DNA of 64,000 nt from Bacteroidales bacterium (GCA_023229135.1 JALNZT010000011.1:45201-109200); one strand, 5' to 3'. Counted from the first letter of the stretch, positions 36,948-46,532 are shown. The notes: generated by a model from the sequence alone, not told the origin. Numbers and translations are program-made.

Positions 36948-37322
36948 TTATCTGCAAAATTTTTCCGGCTTGTTGATCATAGAGATGAGCATTTTTCTAA
37001 CTTCGTCATATTCGTTCATCAAATCAGCGTGTAGTTCGAAATCAATATATCCACAATCACGTGAGTAATCCAGCCAGCCTTCTGTTTCATACTCTTCACC
37101 TAATGAATCGCTTACTTTGCTTATAAATGATTTTATATAAATTTTTTTAGCCCATGCCTCGCAAAGGTTAGAAGTTACCGATCGGGATGACCGCCTGATT
37201 TGATCAGTAAGTGAATATCTTTCTTCCTTTGGAAAACGCTGTGTGATTTCAAAAATCCTCATCGCCAATTTATAAGCCTTTTGATACACAATCAAATCCC
37301 GAAAACTATTTATTACAGCCAT
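36948..37322 (-). CDS. four-helix bundle protein (S23/IVP family)
   Basis: A 124-residue protein of the family first found inside intervening sequences of 23S rRNA. Family signatures are INSFRDLIVYQKAYKLAMRIFEITQRFPKEERYSLTDQIRRSSRSVTSNLCEAWAKK at the N-terminal half and the second helical hairpin at about 65-115. The usual SxxxNIAEG is changed to TSNLCEAWA. It folds as a four-helix bundle that forms pentameric rings in relatives; members include Avd of diversity-generating retroelements, but no reverse transcriptase is seen here. The molecular role is unknown. It lies antisense between mvk and the OstA-like gene, inside an inverted pair of low-complexity repeats, which suggests it moved in as a cassette. 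Confidence 0.9.
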   Translation of the reverse strand: MAVINSFRDLIVYQKAYKLAMRIFEITQRFPKEERYSLTDQIRRSSRSVTSNLCEAWAKKIYIKSFISKVSDSLGEEYETEGWLDYSRDCGYIDFELHADLMNEYDEVRKMLISMINKPEKFCR

Positions 37323-37369
37323 TATGAAAAGTATTAATTATATCACTAAAGTAACAATATTTATAACAC

Positions 37370-37510
37370 CTCTCACTACTCAAAACCCTCCACTCATCTC
37401 TCACAACTCACTACTCACAACTCATCTCTCACTACTCATCTCTCACTACTCACAACTCACTACTCACAACTCACTACTCACAACTCACTACTCACAACTC
37501 ATCTCTCTAT
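37370..37510. repeat. low-complexity CTCACTACTCACAA-type repeat array
   Basis: About 140 bp built from CTCACTACTCACAA and CTCATCTCTC units, nearly free of G. It starts about 50 bp upstream of the four-helix-bundle start and ends exactly at the stop codon (37511-37513) of the OstA-like gene. Part of it is the inverted mate of 36899-36943. Confidence 0.9.
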
Positions 37511-39022
37511 TCACAAGTTCTTCCGATAAATATCGTGTTTATCAGCCGGTCGGCGTTCATGCAGCCAGCGAAAACCTTTGAGTATATCTAAACCTTCGGG
37601 CAATTCTTTTTCCGGATACATGACTTCGGCGGGGCTGCTTTGGTAGATGATGCGTTCCATCTGGCTTTCGACCAGCATAATGAGCATGCGACTGGCTTTG
37701 GCGAGGTTGATGCCAATGAGGCTTTGGTCTTCTTCACGTACGTAGTAAACCGTTTCGGCATTGCCTTCAACGGCTATATTATCGAGTTCGTTCTGCTCAA
37801 AATAGCCGATCATATTCTTCCCTTTTATTTGATTAAACCCTTTGATGGTGTCGCGCGAAACGATAAAGGCTGTGTTGTACATTACGAGGCTGTCTAAAGC
37901 TTTGTTGGTCATCATAATATGAATAGAATCGCCGGTCAATTGATTTTGTTCTGACCAAAGTACCGGATCGCGATACATGCGGATGGTAGAATCAGACATG
38001 GCATACGTAAGGCTATCGCAAGTTCCTTGCAAATCATTACGAAAAAAACGAACATTGAAATAAGCTTCCATTTTTTTGGCTTCACGTTCCTGGTCAAAAT
38101 ACAAAAACAGGGTGTCGGCATGCATAAAAAGTGAATCCTTCGAGTCGTAGCTGATAGCCAGCGCACTATCGGTTACGAAAGATTTGCCTTCCAGCTCCCA
38201 AAACTGTCCAAAAGTACCTTTTACGATGAGTTGATAGTTGGTATCAACAATCTGCACCCGACCTCCTGCCCTGCCAAAACCCGTGTTACGGTTGTAAAAC
38301 ATGGTGTCGGCATACACCATCTGCTTCATGGTGTAGATAGCGGGGTTTTTAGTGAAGTAAGCCTCATCGGTGCGCAAATTGTACCAGCCATAACCGCCGT
38401 AGAGTGTATTTTCGTCGCTTCGGATAACCGTGGGGCCATGAAACCAGGCCATTTCCTGGTTGGTGTTATAGACTAAAGTATCGGAATAGGTTTGGTATTC
38501 GGGAGTGATCAGCACCACATCTTTGCGGAAGTAAAACTCCTTGATATCGGTTTGATAGTAGCCTTTTATGCTGGTAAGGACTTTGTCTCCGCGCGTAATT
38601 TTTCCGTTGTTGGGATAGGTAGCCAGCTTGGTGAAGCGGTTATAAATCAGGTATTCGGTTTCGAGCAGCGTTGAGTCGTCTACCAGCCTCACATTGTCGA
38701 ACAGCTCGGCAATGCGGGTGTCGCCGTTGTAGAGCAAGCGATCAGAATAGATATCCAGGCTATCGTTTACGTTTATATGCACCTTGCTGAAGGCTTCAAA
38801 ATTCCTGGTTTTTTCGTTGAGATAGGCCGAGTCGCAGTAAAACAAGGTAGAATCCTGTCGCATAATCACATCACCGATTAAGCGCTGAACATCCTTTCCG
38901 AATTTGGAGTTGTAATCGGCCAGGCGGGCACGCTCGATGTGGATGACTGTTTTTTGTGCCAGAAGTCCGTTAGCGAACAACAGCGAACAAATCAGGGTGA
39001 AAAATAGTGATTTTAGGGTCAT
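37511..39022 (-). CDS. OstA-like (LptA/LptD N-terminal domain-like) periplasmic protein
   Basis: Exported protein of 503 residues related to the OstA/LptA fold that forms the periplasmic LPS bridge. A signal peptide (MTLKSLFFTLICSLLFANGLLAQ) is followed by repeated beta-jellyroll units with the pattern DSTLFYCDSAYLNEKTRNFEAFSKVHIN, SDRLLYNGDTRIAELFDNVRLVDDS and SDTLVYNTNQEMAWFHG. Each unit is built as D-S/T-L-hydrophobic-Y or C-D-S-A strands. The C-terminal region ends with RRPADKHDIYRKNL. A role in LPS transport is inferred from the fold and fits with lptE elsewhere in the window. The stop codon directly meets the repeat array at 37370-37510. Confidence 0.88.
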   Translation of the reverse strand: MTLKSLFFTLICSLLFANGLLAQKTVIHIERARLADYNSKFGKDVQRLIGDVIMRQDSTLFYCDSAYLNEKTRNFEAFSKVHINVNDSLDIYSDRLLYNGDTRIAELFDNVRLVDDSTLLETEYLIYNRFTKLATYPNNGKITRGDKVLTSIKGYYQTDIKEFYFRKDVVLITPEYQTYSDTLVYNTNQEMAWFHGPTVIRSDENTLYGGYGWYNLRTDEAYFTKNPAIYTMKQMVYADTMFYNRNTGFGRAGGRVQIVDTNYQLIVKGTFGQFWELEGKSFVTDSALAISYDSKDSLFMHADTLFLYFDQEREAKKMEAYFNVRFFRNDLQGTCDSLTYAMSDSTIRMYRDPVLWSEQNQLTGDSIHIMMTNKALDSLVMYNTAFIVSRDTIKGFNQIKGKNMIGYFEQNELDNIAVEGNAETVYYVREEDQSLIGINLAKASRMLIMLVESQMERIIYQSSPAEVMYPEKELPEGLDILKGFRWLHERRPADKHDIYRKNL

Positions 39023-39189
39023 AAAAACGATTAAGGCACAAAATTAAGGATTATTGGGATGCGGGAGGTGGTTTGGAGTGCTGAGTTGGGCAAGGATTCA
39101 AATGGTCAAAAGCTACGCATGGCTGCTGTAGATTGGCATAGCAAGAGCTTCGATAGGCTATTCCAAAATACTACCAATGAATTGTTTTT

Positions 39190-40990
39190 TGTCCACGGAT
39201 TACGCGGATTACACTGATTTTATTGAGGTGGTGGTTGGAGGTGGTGATGAATTGGTGGGGATTGAGAAGTGTGGGTTTAATGAAATTAGATTTATGGGAC
39301 GGTGTTGGCAGGGCTAAAGCCCTTTATTTTCGAATCGTTACTAATCCCCGGCATAAATGCCGGGGTTAATGAAGAGGCGTTGACTGCTATTTTTTGTTGA
39401 TAATTTGTATTAGCCGTTTTTAAAGCCTCAGAGAGGCGACATTATGGTAGAAATGGTGTAACCATGTCGATAAAAAGCGCCGTAGGTGCGGCAGATTATA
39501 GCGAGAAAAGATATCAGGAAGTTTTTTTTGGCCCACGGATTACGCGGATTTAAAGGATTTTATTGAGGTGGGGGTTGGATGGTGGTGGTGAATTGGTTAG
39601 AAGAGATGTGTGGATTTGGATTTGTTGAGATTTAACGGACGGTGTTGGCAGGGCTAAAGCCCATTGCGCGGGGCGTTGCTAGTCCCCGGCATAAATGCCG
39701 GGGTTAATGAAGAGGCGTTGACTGCTATTTTTTGTTGATAATTTGTATTAGCCGTTTTTAAAGCCTCAGAGAGGCGAAAGTATGGTAGAAATGGTGTAAC
39801 CATGTCGATAAAAAGCTCCGGAGGAGTGGCAGATTATAGCGAGAAAAGAAATCAGGAAGTTTTTTTTGGTCCACGGATTACGCGGATTTAAAGGATTTTA
39901 TTGAGGTGGGGGTTGGATGGTGGTGGTGAATTGGTTAGAAGAGATGTGTGGTTTTGGATTTGTTGGGATTTAACGGACGGTGTTGGCAGGGCTAAAGCCC
40001 ATTGCGCGGGGCGTTGCTAGTCCCCGGCATAAATGCCGGGCTTAATGAAGAGGCGTTGACTGCTGTTTTTTGTTGATAATTTGTATAAGCCGTTTTTAAA
40101 GCCTCAGAGAGGCGAAAGTATGGTAGCAAAAGTGTATCCCTGACGATAAAAAGCGCCGTAGGTGCGGCAGATTATAGCGAGAAAAGAAATCAGGAAGTTT
40201 TTTGGTCCACGGATTACGCGGATTTAAAGGATTTTATTGAGGTGGGGGTTGGATGGTGGTGGTGAATTGGTTAGAAGAGATGTGTGGATTTGGATTTGTT
40301 GGGGTTTAACGGACGGTGTTGGCAGGGCTAAAGCCCATTGCGCGGGGCGTTGCTAGTCCCCGGTATAAATGCCGGGCTTAATGAAGAGGCGTTGACTGCT
40401 GTTTTTTGTTGATAATTTGTATAAGCCGTTTTTAAAGCCTCAGAGAGGCGAAAGTATGGTAGAAATAGTGTAACCATGTCGATAAAAAGCGCCGTAGGTG
40501 CGGCAGATTATAGCGAGAAAAGAAATCAGGAAGTTTTTTGGTCCACGGATTACGCGGATTTAAAGGATTTTATTGAGGTGGTGGTTGGAGTGGTGATGAA
40601 TTGGTGGGGATTGAGAAGTGTGGGTTTAATGAAATTAGATTTGTGGGAGGGTGTTGGCAGGGCTAAAGCCCTTTATTTTCGAATCGTTACTAATCCCCGG
40701 CATAAATGCCGGGCTTAATGAAGAGGCGTTGACTGCTGTTTTTTGTTGATGATTTGTATAAGCCGTTTTTAAAGCCTCAGAGAGGCGAAAGTATGGTAGA
40801 AATGGTGTAACCATGTCGATAAAAAGCGCCGTAGGTGCGGCAGATTATAGCGAGAAAAGAAATCAGGAAGTTTTTTAGTCCATCCTGAATCACTTCGTTC
40901 TCGGGATTAAAGTGGATGACGCGGATTTAAAGGATTTGTTGAGGTGATGGTTGGAGGTGGTGAATTGGTTGGGATTGGAAAGTGTGGGTT
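39190..40990. repeat. cluster 1 of a ~337-bp tandem repeat with REP-like hairpins (five copies)
   Basis: Five consecutive units, marked by CCTCAGAGAGGCG at 39426, 39764, 40102, 40438 and 40775, so the period is 336-338 bp. Each unit holds, in order: CCACGGATTACGCGGATT; a G/T-rich stretch (GAGGTGGTGGTTGG...); hairpin GGGCTAAAGCCC; hairpin CCCCGGCATAAATGCCGGGG (for example 39346-39365); the CCTCAGAGAGG mini-dyad; and GCGCCGTAGGTGCGGC. Open frames here translate the repeat (STDYADYTDF-like peptides) and are not genes. The last unit contains a nested insert at about 40879-40912. The flanks 39023-39190 and 40990-41220 hold no gene. Confidence 0.93.
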
Positions 40991-41232
40991 TGGGAATGTT
41001 TGGCTTTATGGGAGTGGTTCAACAGGCTCACCATAAACGGCAAGCTGGGTTTGCCGGGAAGACTTGATAGGCTATTCTGTAAAAATACCGGGGTCGATTT
41101 TGGTGCACGGATTACAGGGGTTTTAGCGAATGCGCTGCGGAACGGGGCGCTATTAATCTCGTTGCGGAGACGGGCTTCCTTGAAAGCTTTTTTGAATGGC
41201 AAGGTTTGAGTGGTTGGCTAATTAAAAGTACT

Positions 41233-41265
41233 TTTGTGACCTGTGGGCTTGACGCCCTATCTTTG
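41233..41265 (+). promoter_or_regulatory. promoter of the S41 peptidase/sensor kinase operon
   Basis: TTTG at 41233-41236, a 21-nt spacer and TATCTTTG at 41258-41265, a full match to the Bacteroidota consensus, 19 bp upstream of the ATG at 41285. Confidence 0.75.
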
Positions 41266-41284
41266 TGACTAAAAATGATACTTT

Positions 41285-42901
41285 ATGAAGCGTAGAATTG
41301 TATATCTTCCCTTGATTTTTTCTGTTTTGATAGCTGGTGCCATTTACCTTGGTATGCGTCTCGCCACACCGGAGATGCAGCAGCAGTCGGTGTTTCGTAT
41401 TCCCGGCCATAGCGATACTAAGCTAGGTAGCATTTTGGGCTATATTGAACAGGATTATGTGGATGTGATTGACCGCAGCAAGCTGGAAGATGAAGCTATT
41501 AAGGCCATGATTGAGGAACTAGATCCACATAGCCAATATATTTCTGTGGAGGAGTTTCACGAGATGAACGATCCGCTATTGGGTAGCTTTGAAGGTATTG
41601 GCGTTTCATTCAGGATTGAGAAGGATACCATCACGGTGATCAGTCCGATAAAGGGTGGGCCATCCGAGAAAGTGGGTATTATGGCCGGCGACCGTATTAT
41701 TTATATCGAAGATTCGTTAGCGGCAGGTGTTGAAATCAGCAACCGCGATGCTATGCGCCAGCTCAAAGGCAACAAAGGCACAAAAGTACGGGTTCGGGTG
41801 CTTCGGCGCGGCGTTGATGGGCTGATCGACTACACTATTACCCGTGATGTGATTCCTACTTACAGCCTCGATATCGCTTATATGGTAGCGCCCGAAACGG
41901 GATTTATCCGGCTCAATAAATTTTCGGCCACCACTTATGAGGAGTTTTCTGAAGCCGTGGACGAGCTTTTGGAAGAAGGCATGCAGCGCCTTATCCTCGA
42001 TTTGCGGGGCAATACCGGTGGCTATCTGCGTGCGGCGACACAACTGGCAGACGAGTTTTTGCCCGATGGAAAACTCATTGTTTATACAGAAGGAAAAAAT
42101 CGTCCGCGCAGCTTTGCCTTTGCTTCCACAGATGGTCAGCTGGAAGAAATGCGGGTGATTGTGCTTATCGACGAAGGTTCAGCTAGTGCCAGTGAGATTG
42201 TTGCGGGAGCTTTGCAGGACAACGACCGCGGTACTATTGTCGGCAGACGCTCCTTTGGCAAGGGCCTGGTGCAGGAACAGCTTCCCATGCCTGATGGCTC
42301 GGCGGTGCGGCTTACCGTAGCGCGCTATTACACGCCCACAGGCCGCTCCATTCAGAAACCTTATAACGGCGACAAGGAAGAATACCACCACGAAGCCATG
42401 GATCGCTACCTCAACGGAGAGGTGATGCATCCCGACAGCATACACTTTGCTGATTCCCTGAAATACCTCACGCCAGGCGGCAAAACCGTTTATGGGGGTG
42501 GCGGCATCATGCCCGATGTGTATGTGGCCATTGAAGCCGATACCACGATGGCTTATTATAACCGGCTGGCCAATAGCGGACAACTCTTTCAGTTTGCTTT
42601 TGACTATGCCGACAAGCACCGGCCGGAGCTGATGGCTTATGGCTCGGTGGATAATTTTAAGAAACAGTTTAAGTTTACCGATGTGCTTTACCGCGATTTG
42701 CAGGCCTTCGCCGAAGAAAAAGGCGTGAAAGGCAGCAAAGAAGAGCAGCGCGTTGCCCGCGATCGTACGGCCATTCTCTTTAAGGCCTATCTGGGACGTA
42801 ACCTCTTTGATGATGCCGGCTTCTACCCTATTTACCAGGAAATTGATGATGTATTGCAGAAAGCGCTGAAAAGCTTTGACACCAAAGAAGCAGCATCCTG
42901 A
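41285..42901 (+). CDS. S41 family C-terminal processing peptidase (CtpA/Prc-like)
   Basis: Membrane-anchored serine protease of 538 residues. An N-terminal hydrophobic helix (IVYLPLIFSVLIAGAIYLGM) is followed by the S41 N-domain (YIEQDYVDVIDRSKLEDEAIKAMIEELDPHSQYIS), a PDZ domain at about 90-180 (FEGIGVSFRIEKDTITVISPIKGGPSEKVGIMAGDRI) and the catalytic domain. The Ser lies in DEGSASASEIVAGALQDNDRG and the Lys in GRRSFGKGLVQ, forming the Ser-Lys dyad. The family cleaves protein C-termini in the periplasm. Its stop overlaps the ATG of the sensor kinase (TGATG), so the two are translationally coupled. Confidence 0.95.
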   Translation: MKRRIVYLPLIFSVLIAGAIYLGMRLATPEMQQQSVFRIPGHSDTKLGSILGYIEQDYVDVIDRSKLEDEAIKAMIEELDPHSQYISVEEFHEMNDPLLGSFEGIGVSFRIEKDTITVISPIKGGPSEKVGIMAGDRIIYIEDSLAAGVEISNRDAMRQLKGNKGTKVRVRVLRRGVDGLIDYTITRDVIPTYSLDIAYMVAPETGFIRLNKFSATTYEEFSEAVDELLEEGMQRLILDLRGNTGGYLRAATQLADEFLPDGKLIVYTEGKNRPRSFAFASTDGQLEEMRVIVLIDEGSASASEIVAGALQDNDRGTIVGRRSFGKGLVQEQLPMPDGSAVRLTVARYYTPTGRSIQKPYNGDKEEYHHEAMDRYLNGEVMHPDSIHFADSLKYLTPGGKTVYGGGGIMPDVYVAIEADTTMAYYNRLANSGQLFQFAFDYADKHRPELMAYGSVDNFKKQFKFTDVLYRDLQAFAEEKGVKGSKEEQRVARDRTAILFKAYLGRNLFDDAGFYPIYQEIDDVLQKALKSFDTKEAAS

Positions 42902-44199
42902 TGCCTGCCGAGCTGCTACTGATCGGGCTATCGCTGCTGCTTCGGCTGGCCACTTTTGGGGTGGTGATGAACTATGTAAACGTTTCACGCCATCGCATTG
43001 CCTGGTGGCTGATAGCTGCTGCCATGATGCTGATGGCACTGGAAAATGTGTTTCAGCTGCTGGGAGAAGCCGGACTTTCAGACCTGGCTTATCGCAGCAA
43101 TATCAGGCCATTGGCGGGTTTTGTGGTATCAGTACTGATCCTCAGCGGCACTTTACTTATCCGGCGCATCCTGAAACGGCTGAGCAAGGCCGAACGCACC
43201 CAAAGCAGCATCAACAGGCGCTATCAGATGCTTTTCAACAACAGCTCAGACCAGATTTTTGTGATGGAAGCAGCTGGTCGGTTGTTGGAGGTAAATCATT
43301 CCGCCTGTGAGCGATTGGGTTATTCCCGTGAGCAGCTTTTACAGAAAAAGTTTGCAGAGCTCAAATCGAGCCGGTCGGCAGAAGGGGTGCAGGATCACCT
43401 TGATGAAATCAGAAGGAAAGGGATACATATCTTTGAGACAGAGCTGCTGAGCAGTACCGGAAAACGTATCCCGCTGGAGATGAGCTGCCGCTTTATTGCC
43501 ATAGACGACAAGCCTTGTATCACCTGTGTAGCGCGAAATATCTCCGAGCGTAAAGAGCTGGAGAAGCGGGTGCTGATTGCTACCATTGAGACGGAAGAGA
43601 ATGAGCGCAGTCGTTTCGCACGAGAGATTCACGACGGGCTGGGGCCGCTGCTTTCGACCATCAAGTTGTACGTAAATGAACTGGAAACAAGTGAGCAGGA
43701 AGAGCGGGAGGCGCATACCCGATATATTAATCAGCTGATTGATGAGGCGGTGAGTAATGCCCGCAATATCGCCAATAATATCACGCCAAAAATCATTACT
43801 GATTACGGACTTTTACGCTCGCTAGAGGAGTTTTGCACTGGTATCAACGCCACGAAATTGCTGCATATCCGCTTTTTGCCGAAGGGCATAAGTCAAAATC
43901 TGGGAAGTACGATTGAGTTGACTTTGTATCGCATCATCACGGAGTTGATCAACAACACCATCAAACATGCGCAGGCACAACAAGTGATCATTGAACTGAA
44001 GCAGGAAGGAAGCTGTATCCGACTCAGTTACAAAGACGATGGCATTGGTTTTGAGCTGGACAAAGCGTTAGAAAAAGGTGACCATACGCTGGGACTTCGG
44101 AATATCATCAGCCGTGTGCGCTCGCTGAAGGGGGATTTTTCGTTTAGGAATACTTTGCCGGGAATTGAGGTGAAGATTAGGCTGGATTCAAAAAATTGA
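42901..44199 (+). CDS. PAS domain sensor histidine kinase of the NarX/HisKA_3 type
   Basis: Inner-membrane sensor kinase of 432 residues. Three hydrophobic helices lie within residues 1-95, then a PAS domain at about 105-225 (YQMLFNNSSDQIFVMEAAGRLLEVNHSACERLGYSREQLL). HisKA_3 has the phospho-His in RFAREIHDGLGPLLSTIKLYV near residue 244, and HATPase_c has ELINNTIKHAQAQ and SYKDDGIGFELD. This class normally pairs with LuxR/NarL-type regulators. None is adjacent; the nearest is at 50507-51151, after 6.3 kb of repeats and accessory genes. The gene overlaps the S41 peptidase stop by 1 nt. The final codons run into a GATTTGAAGATTTGAGG repeat. Confidence 0.95.
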   Translation: MPAELLLIGLSLLLRLATFGVVMNYVNVSRHRIAWWLIAAAMMLMALENVFQLLGEAGLSDLAYRSNIRPLAGFVVSVLILSGTLLIRRILKRLSKAERTQSSINRRYQMLFNNSSDQIFVMEAAGRLLEVNHSACERLGYSREQLLQKKFAELKSSRSAEGVQDHLDEIRRKGIHIFETELLSSTGKRIPLEMSCRFIAIDDKPCITCVARNISERKELEKRVLIATIETEENERSRFAREIHDGLGPLLSTIKLYVNELETSEQEEREAHTRYINQLIDEAVSNARNIANNITPKIITDYGLLRSLEEFCTGINATKLLHIRFLPKGISQNLGSTIELTLYRIITELINNTIKHAQAQQVIIELKQEGSCIRLSYKDDGIGFELDKALEKGDHTLGLRNIISRVRSLKGDFSFRNTLPGIEVKIRLDSKN

Positions 44200-45480
44200 A
44201 GATTTGAAGATTTGAGGATTGGCCATACAGCTTTAGCCGTCGTAGTTGCAAATTACGCCGAGCGGCGGGAAAAAGATATCAGGAAGTTTTTGTCCACGGA
44301 TTACGCGGATTACACTGATTTTGTTGAGGTGGTGGTTGAAGGTGGTGATGAATTGGTGGGGATTGAGAAGTATGGTTTAATGAAATTGGATTTATGGGAG
44401 GGCGTTGGCAGGGCTAAAGCCCTTTATTTTCGGGTCGTTGCTAATCCCCGGCATAAATGCCGGGGTTAATGAAGAGGCATTGAATATTTTTTTTATTGAT
44501 GTTTTATATTAGCCGTTTTAAAGCCTCAGAGAGGCGAAAGTATGGTAGAAATGGTGTAACCATGTCGATAAAAAGCGCCGGAGGTGCGGCAGATTATAGC
44601 GAGAAAAGATATCAGGAAGTTTTTTTGGTCCACGGATTACGCGGATTACACTGATTTTGTTGAGGTGGTGGTTGAAGGTGGTGATGAATTGGTGGGGATT
44701 GAGAAGTGTGGTTTAATGAAATTGGATTTATGGGAGTGCGTTGGCAGGGCTAAAGCCCTTTATTTTCGGGTCGTTGCTAATCCCCGGCATAAATGCAGGG
44801 GTTAATGAAGAGGTTTTGAATATTGTTTTTTATTGATGTTTTATATTAGCCGTTTTAAAGCCTCAGAGAGGCGAAAGTATGGTAGAAATAGTTTACCCCT
44901 GACGAAAAAAGCGCCGTAGGTGCGGCAGATTATAGCGAGAAAAGATATCAGGAAGTTTTTTTTGGTCCACGGATTACGCGGATTACACTGATTTTGTTGA
45001 GGTGGTGGTTGGAGGTGGTGTTGAATTGGTGGGGATTGAGAAGTATGGTTTAATGAAATTGGATTTATGGGAGTGCGTTGGCAGGGCTAAGGCCCTTTAT
45101 TTTCGGGTCGTTGCTAATCCCCGGCATAAATGCAGGGGTTAATGAAGAGGCTTTGACTGCTGTTTTATCGCCTTTATCAGAAGACTGCCGCTCGCATGAA
45201 GTTGGCGAATCCGTCTTGAGGAATTTAGTTTTGTATGTTTGATTACTGTTTTTTGTTGATGATTATTATTAGCCTTTTTTGAACCTCAGAGAGGCGTAAA
45301 ACGGGTAGATGTGGGGTAATCATGCTGATAATGATCGCCGTAGGCGAGATAATAGCCCAGATAAAATTCAAAAACCTGCCGGCAGTCTTTCTGGCTTCCG
45401 AACAAAACAGCAGGATGAGAAGTTCGAGAATTAGATTGCATATTGTAGTTAATTTGCGGGTTGGGAAGATTTTATGATTG
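44200..45480. repeat. cluster 2 of the ~337-bp repeat (three copies) and adjoining repeats
   Basis: Begins with a short GATTTGAAGATTTGAGG stretch and a CGTAGTTGCAAATTACG dyad (about 44238-44254). Units of the same repeat as at 39190-40990 follow, marked by CCTCAGAGAGGCG or a variant at 44524, 44861 and 45284. The last interval is 423 bp because of an 80-90-bp insert near 45165-45250 containing GAAGACTGCCGC. Several copies of the second hairpin have a C-to-A change (ATGCAGGGG) that breaks one pair. No gene is seen here; the open frames translate the repeat. Confidence 0.9.
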
Positions 45481-45491
45481 GGAGTGCTTCT

Positions 45492-46103
45492 TTAGGCATA
45501 GTTTTTAACTTCCTGCTGAAGTTTTTGTTTTATTTTTCTCCAGGAGGTGTTGATAAGCATATTGAGATCTCCTTCATTTTCTGCGTCTTCGAAATAAGTC
45601 AGGCTTTTTAACACAAGAAAAGCTGAGCCATCAGGATATTTTGCGCTGTACATTGTCATAAGGGATCTAAGGCTAAAATGTTGGAGCAGAAAATAAAGAT
45701 CAACGAAGTCTTTTTTGCTTCCTCTGCCTGTGATAGCGGCTAATTTCATGGCTGCAATATCCTTGATAGCCGCCATGCGGATGTTGTCTTCAACAAGGCT
45801 TTCGCTCAACCAGGGATAACTGTAATTAACAAAATCTACTTTTACATCGTTGATGATGAAGATATTGATGTTTTTTGACCTTTTTATAGTCTTCACCGCA
45901 TTAAATTCTGCAAATAATTCTTGAATATTTAGGGAGTCAAAATCAATAGTGCCAAAAAGATCAATATCGATGGATTTTCGATGGCCTATCTGCAATGCCA
46001 ATGCTGTTCCGCCTGCCAATCGGAGACCGCTAAAAGCAGGCTGTTTCATCAGCACTTTTAAAAGTTCCAGTGTTGAGGTGTCGATTGTTGATAGGTGTAG
46101 CAT
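45492..46103 (-). CDS. AbiEii/AbiGii-type nucleotidyltransferase (putative toxin)
   Basis: A 203-residue DUF1814-like nucleotidyltransferase. Motifs are RLAGGTALALQIGHRKSIDIDLFG, with the G-G-T nucleotide motif at 31-33 and the metal-binding Asp46/Asp48, followed by DVKVDFVNY, a further acidic position, then KDIAAMKLAAITGRGSKKDFVDLYFLL. These match the toxin side of AbiE-type type IV toxin-antitoxin pairs, which modify tRNA ends with nucleotides in studied cases. The start was moved to the ATG at 46103, which overlaps the end of the DUF6922 gene by 46 bp. The longer frame encodes unrelated sequence upstream. It sits between repeat clusters 2 and 3, so it is probably mobile. Confidence 0.88.
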   Translation of the reverse strand: MLHLSTIDTSTLELLKVLMKQPAFSGLRLAGGTALALQIGHRKSIDIDLFGTIDFDSLNIQELFAEFNAVKTIKRSKNINIFIINDVKVDFVNYSYPWLSESLVEDNIRMAAIKDIAAMKLAAITGRGSKKDFVDLYFLLQHFSLRSLMTMYSAKYPDGSAFLVLKSLTYFEDAENEGDLNMLINTSWRKIKQKLQQEVKNYA

Positions 46104-46414
46104 CTGAATTCTTCTTTTGGGATGTGAGACAGCAGTGAGATAAAGGATAGCGCTTTCGCATCCAACTCCCTGAAAGTAACAGCTGTTTGGGCGATACGGG
46201 CTATGCCATAATGCTTTTTTATCAGCTCCCAATCCTCCCATAAGCCAAACTCTAATACCTGTCTAATGATATAAGCATGGTGCTTTTCTATATCGAGTGT
46301 TGATTTATTTACATCCCAGAAAAGATGCGGAGAAAAGTGGGGAATTGGATTCAATGATTTGAGGATTTGAAAATTTGAGGATTTGAGGATTTTCAAAGAT
46401 AGAAAAAAATCCAA
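46058..46414 (-). CDS. DUF6922-like protein (putative antitoxin), N-terminus altered by a repeat
   Basis: A protein of 98 to 118 residues encoded directly upstream of, and overlapping, the AbiEii-like gene. The core HLFWDVNKSTLDIEKHHAYIIRQVLEFGLWEDWELIKKHYG and a C-terminal F.CY match the DUF6922 family, often paired with AbiEii-like nucleotidyltransferases in Bacteroidota. By position it is the likely antitoxin. The only ATG (46414) gives about 20 extra residues (LKILKSSNFQILKSL) encoded by a GATTTGAGGATTTGAA repeat. A TTG at 46354 would start the conserved part directly. Either the repeat has moved into the 5' end of the gene or translation begins at the TTG. Confidence 0.75.
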   Translation of the reverse strand: MDFFLSLKILKSSNFQILKSLNPIPHFSPHLFWDVNKSTLDIEKHHAYIIRQVLEFGLWEDWELIKKHYGIARIAQTAVTFRELDAKALSFISLLSHIPKEEFRCYTYQQSTPQHWNF

Positions 46415-46532
46415 TGTGCTGTCAATATCCTTATTTTAGTCCTGAATTGAAAAGCAGGTTTTTAAGGTTAGGGATTTCTTTGTTAGCGGCTTAAATTATG
46501 GTGTTTGCTATCAAATTTATTGGCCTGTGATT

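Noticed and set aside
36899..37510. Diversity-generating retroelement suggested by the four-helix-bundle (Avd-related) protein
   Set aside because: No reverse transcriptase frame and no template/variable repeat pair with A-specific differences can be seen nearby.
40476..40718. Open frames in the 337-bp repeats (also 44212-44469, 44584-44805 and 49388-49582) giving STDYADYTDF-like peptides
   Set aside because: They recur in each repeat unit, have no ribosome binding site pattern or protein-like conservation, and simply translate CCACGGATTACGCGGATT.
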